A DNA stretch of 64,000 bases from Candidatus Vesicomyosocius sp. SY067_SCS001 (GCF_014706615.1 NZ_CP054877.1:62001-126000), one strand, 5' to 3'. Shown: positions 32,201 through 40,895, counted from the stretch's first letter. A program made the numbers and translations. Notes: generated by a model from the sequence alone, not told the origin.

Positions 32201-32380
32201 GATTTTAAAACTGAAAGACAAGCAAATAATGAGTCAATAGTACAATTTATACAAAGGCAAAAAATTAAACATAGCCATCAATTATTATTTTATAAAGATG
32301 CTTTATCAGAATGTTATTCAATGGAGGTAAGGTGTGCTTTATATTGTCCAGCAGTACAAGAATTGATTAGAATTAGCTAA
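29210..32380 (+). CDS. UvrD-type helicase-nuclease, AddA/RecB-like
   Basis: A 1056-residue protein with a full set of superfamily 1 helicase motifs: Walker A APAGSGKT (residues 21-28), Ia [65 protein letters not shown]. The C-terminus has a RecB-type nuclease core with GTLLHQYY, an Asp in [18 protein letters not shown] and QLLFYKDAL. It should unwind and degrade DNA ends. Length and layout fit AddA; RecB is longer. AddA normally pairs with AddB, encoded immediately upstream, but here argS occupies that place. The start is GTG at 29210 in a GTGA overlap. Confidence 0.85.
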   Translation: MNDQKQRRQALDVSQSFIIQAPAGSGKTELLTQRYLKLLLVSTSPESVIVMTFTKKAVSELTTRVIESLGLAQGNRPKDPHKQIIYDLAFQVLERSKALDWQLLNTPERFKILTIDSLSSLITNRYPSKNQLVPKKVISQNWARYCMYFQAAKQTLLAIDELEYQDSVESILLYLDNNVDRFYQLVTDMLAKRDQWILKLYQDGTLNIETLRLSSEKVIIQHLFLLKNEVEYYFDPTFFKLLEYNSKLEFAQIKGVPDATIKSLEVWKNLSRLCLTVQGKWRSSLNKNNGFPTELKMQKRAIIKIFQSLSSHQQLRELLAGVEQLPDINFSTDQINALQDIAQVLKLAVSQLKILFDVNQTHDFIQVSLDADQALDEYHVSDIALFLDNKIQHILIDEFQDTSVIQFSLLEKLIANWHSGDGKTLFLVGDPMQSIYLFRQSQVGLFLQVRARGIANIKPEFLQLCTNFRSSQSVVEGNNKIFSKIFPNQEEVYKGAIKYDYSKAYSTDKSKRAINFYPFAYKRYDFEAQQVLKIIQNNPTKEIAILVRNRSHLNNIVPVLKQANIKFNAVKILPLKDDLFTRDLLSLTRALIYLGDKLAWLAILRAPWCGLLLEDLLVLSQNNERVIFDLIRDDQILQDLSSDGRIRVDNFANVLGDIVNQQSRFSFTQVLEFAINQLVPPNSLSVKQSMIKMQFLQIIYDCEFEQQLDIETINQMLDELYTPSVNVLNARIKLMTIHEAKGLEFELVIIPGLGRMSQNNKSPIIHLQEFSNQSLLLAPIRSYTQLNDSCTYVYLKHIKSQQDRFETMRLLYVAMTRAKYKIHLLATLSQSNQATRNTFLKLLEPIFQNQFNQIKPSVIEDNKQPIRAPELVRYIKPIEYNILPDRSKKKMNFQLNVDLQYKSLLGTLLHQYYADELFVPDRQNIRLRLVEYGIGNMDIDDSIDFIINMLNLTKQDKYFSWLFKQRVSTQVEVEFINDKRNIIIDRLFIDKGTLWVIDFKTERQANNESIVQFIQRQKIKHSHQLLFYKDALSECYSMEVRCALYCPAVQELIRIS

Positions 32381-32971
32381 ATATTTTTTTCTTTTATTTT
32401 TTAATATTGCTTAGTTGATATGAAATTCATATTATGTTTTTCGACTAAATATATATAAGCTATAACCAATACGGAGAACATGATTTAACGGTTTTTATAT
32501 TGGTTTTTAATAAATTTTTTAGTTTTTCTAAAACCATTTCACTTATGATAAGTTTATACTTAATAGTATTATACTTAGTAATATTTTTATTAAATGCATT
32601 GTCAGTAATTTGTAATAAATATTGGGTGGATAAAGTGAATAGTGCTAGGTTTTTTATCGAGCATATTTTTAGTTTTTACTAAAATCAATCATTTTTTATG
32701 AACTACTATGAGTGATGATTTATTTAGAGTTAACTTATTATTTAGATAAATAAGTTTTTTAACTTGTATCCGAATGAATTAAAAGATTTTTTGGTTTAAG
32801 TAGTTTGAAGATAGATGTTTTAAGTTAAATTTATTTTGTGTTCGGTTTTGAATTTAACCTTAATATTTATTTAAAAAGATTAGACACAAGATTAATTTAG
32901 TGATATTAAATCAGACTTTAAGTTTAAGTATTGTGTACTAATCTAAATTTATACGAAAGAGTTTATGATTT
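32381..32971. other. 590-base gap, no supported gene
   Basis: AT-rich sequence between the helicase gene and thiE (convergent). A 60-codon hydrophobic frame at 32500-32682 starts with TTG, lacks a ribosome site and resembles nothing I know, so I do not call it a gene. No terminator hairpin stands out. Confidence 0.35.
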
Positions 32972-33553
32972 CTAGTGATAATTTTTAAACAGAGTATTAA
33001 TCATTGCTACTGCATCACATCCAGCATCAAAAGCTTGTTGTTGGTTGTAAAGGTCAACACCACCAATACCAACAATTGGTATGTGTAATAGTTGTTTTGC
33101 TTTAGTAATTAGATTAAGTGGGCAATATGATGCATTGGGTTTTGTTTTAGAATCAAATAGCGCGCCAAAGGCTACATAATTAGCACCTTGCTTTTGAGCT
33201 TGAAATGCTAAATTAATATCATTATAGCAAGATATACCAATGATAGAATCAATACCTAATTGCTGTCTTGCTTGTTGTATTGAACCATCATCTTTTCCTA
33301 AATGTACACCATCAGCATGGACTTTTTTTGCTAGATTAATATCGTCATTTATTATAAATAAAGTATTATGAGCTAAACATAGTTGACGTAATACATATGC
33401 CTCTTTGAGTTTTATATTGTCGTTATTAGTTTTGTGTCGATATTGGAGTATACTAATCTGATGTTTAGTAATGACCCATCTTATTAGAATAGAATTGAGT
33501 GAAGCGTCTGGGGTTATTGCATATATATGGCTAATTTCTTTATTAAATACCAT
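32972..33553 (-). CDS. thiE: Thiamine-phosphate synthase
   Basis: ThiE couples the pyrimidine and thiazole halves of thiamine. The 193-residue protein shows the TIM-barrel signature: IYAIT at residues 10-14, ISILQYRHK for pyrophosphate binding, FIINDDINLA, ADGVHLGKDD (about 80-89) and the C-terminal IPIVGIGGV. It is slightly short (usual 205-215). Its ATG (complement of 33551-33553) shares two bases with the ATG of the divergent lptC gene in the palindrome CATG. No other in-frame start exists before the conserved IYAIT. Thiamine diphosphate is the cofactor of transketolase in this window. Confidence 0.92.
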   Translation of the reverse strand: MVFNKEISHIYAITPDASLNSILIRWVITKHQISILQYRHKTNNDNIKLKEAYVLRQLCLAHNTLFIINDDINLAKKVHADGVHLGKDDGSIQQARQQLGIDSIIGISCYNDINLAFQAQKQGANYVAFGALFDSKTKPNASYCPLNLITKAKQLLHIPIVGIGGVDLYNQQQAFDAGCDAVAMINTLFKNYH

Positions 33554-34508
33554 GTTTGACTCTCGGTTAAGACATAGTTTGTTAAGTGTAGTTTTTATAA
33601 TAGCAATAATTGCTATTATATGGTTTTTTATAGGATTATTTTTGGTTTCATGTTCTGTCCAGGAAGATAAACAGAAAGAACTATTAATACATGATCAAAC
33701 TTCTTTTGAAGAAGTGACCTATCTTGAAAAAATTGATAATTTTTCTTTACAGGTGTTTGATGCTAAAGCAGAATTATCATATTTCGTTAAAGCTAAAAGC
33801 TATTTTAGTTTTAAAGACTCCCCAGCACTATTAATAGAGCCGAAAGTATCATTTTATGATTTAAAAGGTAATAAAAATTATGTATTAAATTCTCAACGTG
33901 CTCATTATGTTAACAATAGTGGAATTAAGTTTAAAGGGGAAGTTGGTATTCATTCTTGCAATGGACTTAATCATAAGATAAATACAGAAGAATTATTAGT
34001 CGGTTTTGAGACTAGAGACTTGATGAGTAAGAAACAAGTAACTTATTTAGGTGAAACCGTCAAGATTATATCTCAAGGTATACAGATACGAGCTAAAGAT
34101 GATATAATAAAGTTAGTAGGTAATATTAAGATTAATCAAAGTGATGGTCAACAAATTTTGACTAAAGACTTGTATATTAATCAAATTGAAGGTCAAAAAC
34201 ATTTTTATTCAAAAAATAAAATTGTTTATATATTTCAGAAAGATAAGATTTATGCTGATGGTGTAGATATAAATGAACAAGAACAAATTATAGAATTATT
34301 AGGTAAAGTAAGAATTATAAAAGACTCTGGTTCTAAGATTAGTACTAAAGATTTGTCTATTGATCAATCAAATAGTTTGGAAATATATAGAACTAAAGAA
34401 AAAGTGCACTACCAATCTGATACTGCTGATATTCATGCTGTTGGTATGATTTATGATGTAATTAAGCAAAAAATAAAGTTGATAAGTGATGTGGTGGGGA
34501 TACTATAA
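33552..34508 (+). CDS. lptC: LPS export protein LptC with LptA/OstA-like extension
   Basis: A 318-residue protein with one N-terminal membrane anchor (about residues 8-35, WFFIGLFLVSC) followed by an LptC domain. That domain shows the characteristic ALLIEPKVSFYDLKGNKNYVLNSQRAHY region and repeats of KxxYLGETVKI type. LptC proteins are usually about 190 residues. The remaining 130 residues carry LptA/OstA-like beta-jellyroll repeats (DDIIKLVGNIKINQSDGQQI; EQIIELLGKVRIIKDSGSKI). It may therefore combine the inner-membrane LptC and periplasmic LptA roles in lipopolysaccharide transport. The start is ATG at 33552; an upstream in-frame extension to 33471 runs antisense through thiE and is unlikely. 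Confidence 0.75.
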   Translation: MFDSRLRHSLLSVVFIIAIIAIIWFFIGLFLVSCSVQEDKQKELLIHDQTSFEEVTYLEKIDNFSLQVFDAKAELSYFVKAKSYFSFKDSPALLIEPKVSFYDLKGNKNYVLNSQRAHYVNNSGIKFKGEVGIHSCNGLNHKINTEELLVGFETRDLMSKKQVTYLGETVKIISQGIQIRAKDDIIKLVGNIKINQSDGQQILTKDLYINQIEGQKHFYSKNKIVYIFQKDKIYADGVDINEQEQIIELLGKVRIIKDSGSKISTKDLSIDQSNSLEIYRTKEKVHYQSDTADIHAVGMIYDVIKQKIKLISDVVGIL

Positions 34509-34826
34509 ATAAGATTAATTTTTAATTAAAAGTCTCTGTAAAAATTTTTATATTATCAATAATCCAAACTAAATTAGTCCTATTTTAAGGACGCTAGTAT
34601 TTAAATATAATTTATATGACTGAAGAAGAACCTGCACATCTTAAAGATAAAGCATATCTCGTATAGGATTTTAGCACTAAATATAGTTATATTTTTTATT
34701 ATTCCTGCTTAGATATTATTAATTTATATATCTATAGGGGTATGTTTAAATATCCCCATAGAGTGATATAGGTAAAAATGACCATAGGTATAATTTTTGG
34801 TTTTATATTGAATATAGGATTATAAT
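34509..34826. other. Intergenic before sat, no gene seen
   Basis: About 320 AT-rich bases between lptC and sat. No coding frame is convincing. An imperfect GGGG/CCCC inverted repeat occupies about 34735-34762. The ribosome site of sat is ATAGGA at about 34813. A promoter for sat is expected here but I cannot point to a clear pair of boxes. Confidence 0.35.
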
Positions 34827-36032
34827 ATGTCAAAACTAGTTCCTCCACATGGAGGTGACAAATTAAAGCCTTTAGCTTTAGAAGGTAAATCTCTAATATC
34901 TGAGGTAGAAAAAGCAAAATTACTACTAAAAGTTATCTGTTCTTCAAGAGAAGTTGGTGATATTATTATGATGGGTATTGGTGGTTTTACCCCGTTAGAA
35001 GGCTTTATGGATAATGTAAATTGGCAAAGTGTATGTGATAATATGACCATGTCAAGTGGTTTATTCTGGCCAATCCCTATTACTTTGTCTACTAATAATG
35101 AAGATATTAAGCAGGGTGATGAGGTTGCTTTGGTTAATGGAGAAACGAATGACATTATTGCTACTATGGTTGTCAGTGAAAAGTATTCGATTGATAAATC
35201 TTATGAGTGTAATACTGTTTATAAAACAACTGAAATGGCGCATCCAGGAGTTGTGATGGTAATGGCTCAAGGAAAATACAATCTTGCTGGTTCTATCAAG
35301 GTATTATCAGATGGTAATTTTCCTAAAAAATATGGCAACTTATACATGACTCCTATGGAAACTCGTGCTTATTTTTATGATAAAGGTTGGAAGACAATAG
35401 CAGCATTTCAAACACGTAACCCAATGCACCGTTCACATGAATATTTAACTAAGATTGCAGTTGAGATTTGTGATGGTGTTATGATTCACTCAGTATTAGG
35501 TGGTCTTAAGGATGGAGACATTCCTGCTGATGTACGTTCAGAGGCAATTTCAGTATTAATTAAAAATTATTTTGTAGATAATACAATCTTACAATCTGGT
35601 TATCCATTAGATATGCGTTATGCAGGCCCTCGTGAAGCATTATTACATGCATTATTCAGACAAAATTATGGCTGTTCACATCTTATCGTTGGTCGTGATC
35701 ATGCCGGTGTTAATGATTATTATGGTCCATTTGATGCACATAATATATTTGATGTGATTGCTAATGATGCGTTAGTGATAAAGGCGTTAAAGTTTGATTG
35801 GACATTCTGGTGTCATAAATGTGGCGGCATCTCTTCAATGAGAACTTGTCCTCATAGCTCAGAAGATCGCGTATTACTATCAGGTACTGAAGTTCGTAAG
35901 ATACTTTCTGAGAATAAAGAGTTACCAGAGACTTTTTCTCGTCCTGAAGTAGCTAAAGTGTTACAAGTATACTATGCTAGCATTAAAAATGAAGATAAGG
36001 TAGAAAAATTGAATAATCATTCTACTCAATAG
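34827..36032 (+). CDS. sat: Sulfate adenylyltransferase (dissimilatory ATP sulfurylase)
   Basis: In sulfur oxidisers Sat runs toward ATP: APS plus pyrophosphate gives ATP and sulfate, a substrate-level phosphorylation. The 401-residue homomeric type shows the active-site motifs [14 protein letters not shown] (about residues 193-206) and [10 protein letters not shown] (about 287-296). A C-terminal CHKCGG...CPH group (about 331-345) looks like a zinc site, as in other dissimilatory Sat enzymes. It sits about 210 bases upstream of aprM-aprB-aprA, the enzyme supplying APS. Confidence 0.96.
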   Translation: MSKLVPPHGGDKLKPLALEGKSLISEVEKAKLLLKVICSSREVGDIIMMGIGGFTPLEGFMDNVNWQSVCDNMTMSSGLFWPIPITLSTNNEDIKQGDEVALVNGETNDIIATMVVSEKYSIDKSYECNTVYKTTEMAHPGVVMVMAQGKYNLAGSIKVLSDGNFPKKYGNLYMTPMETRAYFYDKGWKTIAAFQTRNPMHRSHEYLTKIAVEICDGVMIHSVLGGLKDGDIPADVRSEAISVLIKNYFVDNTILQSGYPLDMRYAGPREALLHALFRQNYGCSHLIVGRDHAGVNDYYGPFDAHNIFDVIANDALVIKALKFDWTFWCHKCGGISSMRTCPHSSEDRVLLSGTEVRKILSENKELPETFSRPEVAKVLQVYYASIKNEDKVEKLNNHSTQ

Positions 36033-36245
36033 TGTTGAATATCTTAATTTTGTATATCTAAAGAGATACGCCGTAATATTACCATAAAGCAATAGGTTTG
36101 ATTTTGTGAGTTAACTTTATGCAAGTATAATAAGTCGAATTTTGACAAAATGCTATTAAGTGTTGAAACAAAAAATAGGGAATGCTAATTAAAAAAAGTT
36201 GGCACAATTTAGGATGAGAGTGATTTAACTTAAGGAGAAGAACTA

Positions 36246-37115
36246 ATGATCGATATCAATTCAACACCAATTGCTAGCTTATTAGCAGAAGGTATTTCAT
36301 ATGTAAATATGCAAATATACGTAGTTATTATGATTGCTTTAGTGGTCATTATGACAGTATTAGATTTGTTACATAAGAAAAGTTCAATCTACTTTTTTAG
36401 AGCATCAGCAAAATCTGAGAAGGATTTATCTGCTGGTAATGCGCCATGTTCATTGGGTAAAGAAGAAGATAGACTTAAAATATTAAGCGTTAGTGATAAA
36501 GTAAATATATTGGCAAGTACGGTTGTAGTAGATATTTCAACAGCTGGTGAATTTAGTAATGGACTTCGTAGATTAGTACATATTTTAACTATGTGGGGTT
36601 TTATTTTCTTTAATGTAGCAACTATAATTATTATTTTTGGTGCGCAAGAAACTCAGATGTTAGCACAAGTATGGAATATTGGTGCAATAATGCTATTTAT
36701 TGGTACATTTTGGTATTGGTTTGGGTTTAAAGTAGACAGTCAAGCAGAAGGTTATTCTTGGACAAGAGTGGTTATTAGAAGAGATATGTTTAGTTTGTCA
36801 TTAATGGCAACTTCGGTATCTGTGCTAGGTTGGAATATATATGGCGGTGGTACTGGTGTATGGTTCATTTTAGTTATTTTAGCTACTATATCACTCTTTG
36901 GTGGTGTATATTGGTCTAAATTTTCTCATATGTTTTTTAAGCCTATTGCTGCATATAATAAGCGAATTATTAAAGCTAATGGTACAAATGAGAACTTGCC
37001 TCATGAGACAAGAAATGATGTGTGGCAACAGAACAGACATTCAATGGAGCTTTTAAAAGATGCTCCTATGGATATGGGCCTTGGCATTAAGCGTGAAGCG
37101 CCTAAGCATTATTAA
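36246..37115 (+). CDS. aprM: APS reductase membrane anchor AprM
   Basis: AprM is the putative membrane subunit that links cytoplasmic APS reductase to the quinone pool in many sulfur oxidisers. The 289-residue protein has about five or six membrane segments (near residues 22-42, 113-133, 140-160, 180-197, 203-222) and a polar C-terminal tail. The order aprM-aprB-aprA matches that known from purple sulfur bacteria and clam symbionts. An AAGGAG site precedes the ATG. The assignment rests largely on context plus topology, since the family is weakly conserved. Confidence 0.85.
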   Translation: MIDINSTPIASLLAEGISYVNMQIYVVIMIALVVIMTVLDLLHKKSSIYFFRASAKSEKDLSAGNAPCSLGKEEDRLKILSVSDKVNILASTVVVDISTAGEFSNGLRRLVHILTMWGFIFFNVATIIIIFGAQETQMLAQVWNIGAIMLFIGTFWYWFGFKVDSQAEGYSWTRVVIRRDMFSLSLMATSVSVLGWNIYGGGTGVWFILVILATISLFGGVYWSKFSHMFFKPIAAYNKRIIKANGTNENLPHETRNDVWQQNRHSMELLKDAPMDMGLGIKREAPKHY

Positions 37116-37146
37116 TATTAATTAAATAAGAAGAGAGGAAAATAAT

Positions 37147-37626
37147 ATGCCAACTTTTGTATATATGACTCGTTGTGATGGTTGTGGACATTGTGTAGAT
37201 ATCTGCCCATCTGATATTATGCATATTGATGATAAATATCGTCGTGCTTATAATATTGAACCAAACATGTGCTGGGAATGTTATTCATGTGTTAAAGCAT
37301 GTCCACATCAAGCAATTGATGTACGTGGTTATGCAGACTTTGCGCCATTAGGACATAGTGTTCGTGTTATTCGTGATGAAGAGAAAGGCACTATTGCATG
37401 GAGAGTTAAATTTCGTGATGGACGTGTAAAGAATTTTTTATCACCAATTACGACTCAGCCATGGGGAACTAAGATTCCTGATCTAAGAAATGAGCCTGAG
37501 CCTAGTGATGATATGCGTAACTCACAGTTATTAGCATTTGAACCTAAATATATTCGCATGGATGATGGTGATATTCATACATTAGAATCTAATGGCTTGA
37601 AATTTAAAGAAGGAGTGTACTACTAA
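37147..37626 (+). CDS. aprB: Adenylylsulfate reductase beta subunit
   Basis: AprB is the iron-sulfur subunit that takes electrons from the FAD of AprA. The 159-residue protein carries two 4Fe-4S motifs, CDGCGHCVDICPSD (about residues 10-23) and CWECYSCVKACPHQ (about 47-60), then the typical C-terminal belt that wraps AprA. The stop overlaps the aprA start by one base (TAATG), giving equal translation. A GAGAGGA site lies before the ATG. Confidence 0.96.
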   Translation: MPTFVYMTRCDGCGHCVDICPSDIMHIDDKYRRAYNIEPNMCWECYSCVKACPHQAIDVRGYADFAPLGHSVRVIRDEEKGTIAWRVKFRDGRVKNFLSPITTQPWGTKIPDLRNEPEPSDDMRNSQLLAFEPKYIRMDDGDIHTLESNGLKFKEGVYY

Positions 37627-39518
37627 TGGGTATTAAAACAATTGTAGAAGATAACATTGATATTTTAGTTGTTGGTGCTGGATTAGGCGGTACAGGTGCT
37701 GCTTATGAAGCTAGATATTGGGGTCGTAATAAAAAAATTATAATTGCAGAAAAAGCAAATATTAATCGTTCAGGTGCTGTTGCTCAAGGTTTGTATGCGA
37801 TTAACTGTTATATGGGTACTCGTTTCGGTGAAAATAATCCTGAAGACCATGTGCGTTATGCGCGTATGGATTTGATGGGTATAGTCCGTGAAGATTTATT
37901 GTTTGATATGGCTCGCCATGTTGACTCTGCAGTACATAAGTTTGAAGAATGGGGTCTTCCACTAATGAAGGATCCTAAGAGAGAAGCTATTGGCGCTTAT
38001 ATGCGTGAAGGTCGTTGGCAGATTATGATTCACGGTGAATCATATAAGCCTATTGTTGCTGAAGCTGCAACTAAGCAAGCTGATAAAGTCTATAACCGTA
38101 TTATGGTTACTCACTTATTAATGGATGATAAGAAAAAGAATCGTGTTGCTGGAGCTGTAGGTTTTAATGTACGTACTGGTAATTACCACGTGTTTAAGTC
38201 TAAGACTACTATTGTTGGTGCTGGTGGCGCCTCTAATATTTTTAAGCCTCGCTCAGTCGGTGAAGGTATGGGTCGTGTATGGTATGCACCATGGTCTTCT
38301 GGTTCTGCTTATGGCTTGTTGATCGAAGCTGGTGCGAAAATGACACAAATGGAAAATCGTATTGTTCTTGCAAGGTTTAAAGATGGTTATGGTCCTGTTG
38401 GTGCATACTTTTTACATCTTAAGACTTATACCCAAAATGGGTATGGTGATGAGTACGAGTCTAAGTGGTTTCCAGCACTATCAAAAATGGTAGGTAAAGA
38501 ATATTTAGATACAGAAGGTCAACATTTATCTCATAAACCAATTCCAACTTGTTTGCGTAATCATGCATTTATTAGCGAGGTAAACGCTGGTCGTGGTCCA
38601 ATTCATATGGTAACAATGGAAGCATTTAAAGATCCTCATCTAGAAGAAGTTGGTTGGGAAAATTTCTTAGGTATGACTGTTGGTCAAGCAGTACTTTGGG
38701 CTGCAACAGATGTTGATCCTAAATACGAAAATCCTGAATTAACAACTTCTGAGCCATATGTAATGGGTTCACATGCTACTGGTTGTGGTGCATGGTGCTC
38801 AGGTCCTGAAGATATTTCTCCTGATGAATACTTTTGGGGTTATAATCGCATGACGACGGTAGATGGTTTGTTTGGTGCTGGAGATACTGTTGGTGGTACG
38901 CCACATGCGTTCTCATCAGGTTCATTTACAGAAGGCCGTTTAGCCGCTAAGGCCGCTTGTAAATATATTGATGAAGGTAAAGCAGAAGGTATTGTTGTAT
39001 CTAATAAGCAAATTGCTGAGCGTAAAGAACAAATTTATAAGCCTTTAGAGAATTATACGATTGGTCGTAATGAAATTGTTGCTGGTACAGTATCTCCAAG
39101 CTACATTCTTCCAATGAGTGGATTACAACGTTTGCAAAAGATTATGGATGAGTATTGTGGCGGCGTTACTGTTTCTTATGTAACTAATGATAAGTTGCTT
39201 AATATAGGATTGAAGAAGTTATCTATTTTAGAAGAAGATTTAGAACATATTGGCGCAGAAGATCTTCATCAGTTGATGCGTGGATGGGAATTAAGACACC
39301 GTCATCGAACTTCTGAATGTGTGACTCATCATACATTGTTTCGTAAGGAAACTCGTTGGCCTGGATATTATTATCGTGGAGATGCTATGAAATTAGATGA
39401 TAAAAATTGGCATGTATTAACAGTTTCTCATCGTAATCGTGTTACTGGTGAATATACATTAGAGAAGGCACCTTGTTACCATTTAGTTGATGAAGGGGAT
39501 GAAAAAGTAGAGGTTTAA
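37626..39518 (+). CDS. aprA: Adenylylsulfate reductase alpha subunit
   Basis: AprA is the FAD subunit that, in oxidisers, condenses sulfite and AMP to APS, releasing two electrons. The 630-residue length is standard. The FAD-binding VVGAGLGGTGAAYEA lies at residues 14-28, and substrate and flavin-region motifs include NRSGAVAQGLYAIN, GRGPIHMVT and FGAGDTVGGTPHAFSSGS. The C-terminal Trp-rich part (TRWPGYYYRGD) is intact. Codon choice is relatively G/C-richer than neighbours, consistent with high expression. It is the last gene of aprMBA and its stop lies in a hairpin (39514-39541), followed by a terminator. Confidence 0.97.
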   Translation: MGIKTIVEDNIDILVVGAGLGGTGAAYEARYWGRNKKIIIAEKANINRSGAVAQGLYAINCYMGTRFGENNPEDHVRYARMDLMGIVREDLLFDMARHVDSAVHKFEEWGLPLMKDPKREAIGAYMREGRWQIMIHGESYKPIVAEAATKQADKVYNRIMVTHLLMDDKKKNRVAGAVGFNVRTGNYHVFKSKTTIVGAGGASNIFKPRSVGEGMGRVWYAPWSSGSAYGLLIEAGAKMTQMENRIVLARFKDGYGPVGAYFLHLKTYTQNGYGDEYESKWFPALSKMVGKEYLDTEGQHLSHKPIPTCLRNHAFISEVNAGRGPIHMVTMEAFKDPHLEEVGWENFLGMTVGQAVLWAATDVDPKYENPELTTSEPYVMGSHATGCGAWCSGPEDISPDEYFWGYNRMTTVDGLFGAGDTVGGTPHAFSSGSFTEGRLAAKAACKYIDEGKAEGIVVSNKQIAERKEQIYKPLENYTIGRNEIVAGTVSPSYILPMSGLQRLQKIMDEYCGGVTVSYVTNDKLLNIGLKKLSILEEDLEHIGAEDLHQLMRGWELRHRHRTSECVTHHTLFRKETRWPGYYYRGDAMKLDDKNWHVLTVSHRNRVTGEYTLEKAPCYHLVDEGDEKVEV

Positions 39519-39541
39519 TTAAAATTTCTATTTTAATTAAA
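39514..39541 (+). repeat. Perfect AT hairpin overlapping the aprA stop
   Basis: TTTAATTAAAAT (39514-39525) and ATTTTAATTAAA (39530-39541) form a perfect 12-pair stem around TTCT and include the last bases and stop codon of aprA. It may protect the 3' end of the abundant apr message. It shares its last bases with the terminator that follows, so both stems cannot form fully at once. Confidence 0.5.
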
Positions 39542-39573
39542 AGACCAATACTCATATGTTGGTCTTTTTTTAT
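39539..39573 (+). terminator. Rho-independent terminator after aprA
   Basis: AAAAGACCAA (39539-39548) pairs with TTGGTCTTTT (39559-39568) and is followed by a T run to 39571. This ends the aprMBA transcript. The next gene starts only about 50 bases later, so read-through could make the downstream trio a low-level part of the same operon. Confidence 0.75.
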
Positions 39574-39620
39574 TTATCGTGTATTTTAAGAAAAAACGTT
39601 TTATTGGAGTTATTGAATCA

Positions 39621-39971
39621 ATGAACATTATTGATAAAACAGATGAGGAAATTTTAGCAATTGCAAATCCAATGTGGAATAATTTAGTTAAATATTCTAA
39701 TAATGGTAATTACGGTGCTTTTAGTCGTCATTTTTCAGAGGATTTTTTGCGTGGTGCTAATGAAATTGAAATGGGAAAGCAATTTGCTCGTAGTGAATTA
39801 ACTAAAGGTCTTGAAAAAGGTGCGGGATATTTAGGTATGATTCGCCGTGGTCAATATGTAACTGTGTTGTATAAACAAACTCATTCTAAAAAAGAAGGCG
39901 AGTATTTAGGAAGACTGGTGCTTGGTTATGAAGATGATGTGGTTAAAATTTTTGGTACAACAATTTTTTAG
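39621..39971 (+). CDS. Conserved small protein behind aprA, NTF2-like
   Basis: A 116-residue soluble protein that I do not recognise by name. An N-terminal helix (EEILAIANPMWNNLVKYSNNGNYGAF) is followed by HFSEDFL, a helix, and C-terminal strands ending GRLVLGYEDDVVKIFGTTIF. This order resembles the cone-shaped NTF2/SnoaL fold, often a binding pocket or small-molecule enzyme. I start at ATG 39621, with TGGAG at 39605-39609, rather than GTG 39579, which would lie just behind the terminator. It is followed after five bases by an FKBP-type gene and then another small gene, suggesting a shared job near APS reductase. Confidence 0.65.
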   Translation: MNIIDKTDEEILAIANPMWNNLVKYSNNGNYGAFSRHFSEDFLRGANEIEMGKQFARSELTKGLEKGAGYLGMIRRGQYVTVLYKQTHSKKEGEYLGRLVLGYEDDVVKIFGTTIF

Positions 39972-39976
39972 AAATT

Positions 39977-40483
39977 GTGGATAATATTATTAAAGAGTTT
40001 AAATATGTTGAGCTGATCTATAAAGTTATTGATAAAAAGACTGGTAATATTTTTTTATCAATTGAGTACCCAGTCGGCTATGTGCATGGTATTAATGATA
40101 CATTAGGTAAAGAGGTTATTAATGAATTAGAGGGTAAAAAGCAAGGAGATGTTATTGAGGTTGATATTGATGTAGACAAACTCTATGGGATTCGTGATGA
40201 ATCTTTAGTTTTTATTGATAATATAGAAAATATTCCCCAGAAATATCAGAAAGTTGGTATTAAGATTGTTATGGAGAATTCTAAAGGAGAGTTTAAGGAT
40301 TTTTTGGTAACTAAAGTTGATGATAAAACAGTTACTATTGATGGTAATAATCCTCTTTGTGGTCGTGAGGTTAAGTTTATTCTTGACATTCATTTGGTTC
40401 GTGATGCAACAGATGGAGAGATGGAAGTAGGTGGTATGACAGATGAACATCCAGATATAGAACAATTATTAACAGTGCATTAA
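39977..40483 (+). CDS. FKBP-type peptidyl-prolyl isomerase, SlyD-like
   Basis: A 168-residue protein with the SlyD layout. An FKBP half shows SIEYPVGYVHGINDTLGKEVINELEGKKQGD, then a flap-insert domain (about residues 75-125) with the hallmark TIDGNNPLCGREVKFILDIHLVRDAT. SlyD proteins fold proteins and bind metals, but the His- and Cys-rich tail that E. coli SlyD uses for nickel is missing here (it ends IEQLLTVH). The start is GTG at 39977, five bases after the previous stop; no ATG fits. The next gene begins in a TAATG overlap. Confidence 0.82.
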   Translation: MDNIIKEFKYVELIYKVIDKKTGNIFLSIEYPVGYVHGINDTLGKEVINELEGKKQGDVIEVDIDVDKLYGIRDESLVFIDNIENIPQKYQKVGIKIVMENSKGEFKDFLVTKVDDKTVTIDGNNPLCGREVKFILDIHLVRDATDGEMEVGGMTDEHPDIEQLLTVH

Positions 40484-40839
40484 TGATGAGTATTGATTTT
40501 TTAGAATCAGAAATAAAAACCATTCAAAGTGCAGTTAATAAGCGTTGGAAAAAAGAAAATATTAATGTTAATTTAGCTGATATTGAAATTACTAAAGAAG
40601 GTGTATTAACACTTATTCCAGCTGCTGTTTGGGAAGATGAAAACTCAACTTTTATTATTTTAAAGATGGGTATATTCTCTTACAAAAGTTTATTTTATTA
40701 TCTAACTAGTAAGCGTTTTGATACTGGTGTTTCTGAGTATAACGATTTGTATGAATGTGCGAATACATTGTTAAAAGCGCAAGCAGATTTTATTTTAAGT
40801 GAACATACTAAAGACTTGAATTTACATAGTCTTAAATAA
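40483..40839 (+). CDS. Conserved small protein, third gene of the trio
   Basis: A 118-residue soluble protein of unknown family. The first half reads ETSIKTIQ-like helix (EIKTIQSAVNKRWKKENINVNLADIEI), then strands (GVLTLIPAAVWEDENSTFIILKMG) and a helical end with YNDLYECANTLLKAQADFILSEHTKD. No metal or cofactor motif is evident. It starts in a TAATG overlap with the FKBP-type gene; an alternative ATG lies three bases later. Its own stop codon is inside a hairpin (40829-40853). Position suggests a role linked to sulfur oxidation, but this is inference. Confidence 0.6.
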   Translation: MMSIDFLESEIKTIQSAVNKRWKKENINVNLADIEITKEGVLTLIPAAVWEDENSTFIILKMGIFSYKSLFYYLTSKRFDTGVSEYNDLYECANTLLKAQADFILSEHTKDLNLHSLK

Positions 40840-40853
40840 ATATTATTTAAGAC
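40829..40853. terminator. Hairpin overlapping the stop codon, between convergent genes
   Basis: GTCTTAAATAA (40829-40839) and TTATTTAAGAC (40843-40853) pair perfectly over 11 bases around ATA, with T-rich sequence after it on the plus strand and A/T runs on the other. It includes the TAA of the upstream gene and faces the end of hppA, so it could serve both directions. Confidence 0.6.
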
Positions 40854-40895
40854 TCAAATTTTAAAAAAGACATATTGCATAAGGAATATTAATTT

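Noticed and set aside
32500..32682. 60-codon hydrophobic frame behind the helicase gene
   Set aside because: It has a TTG start and no ribosome site, and is rich in Phe, Leu and Ile as expected from AT-rich noncoding DNA. Nothing supports expression.
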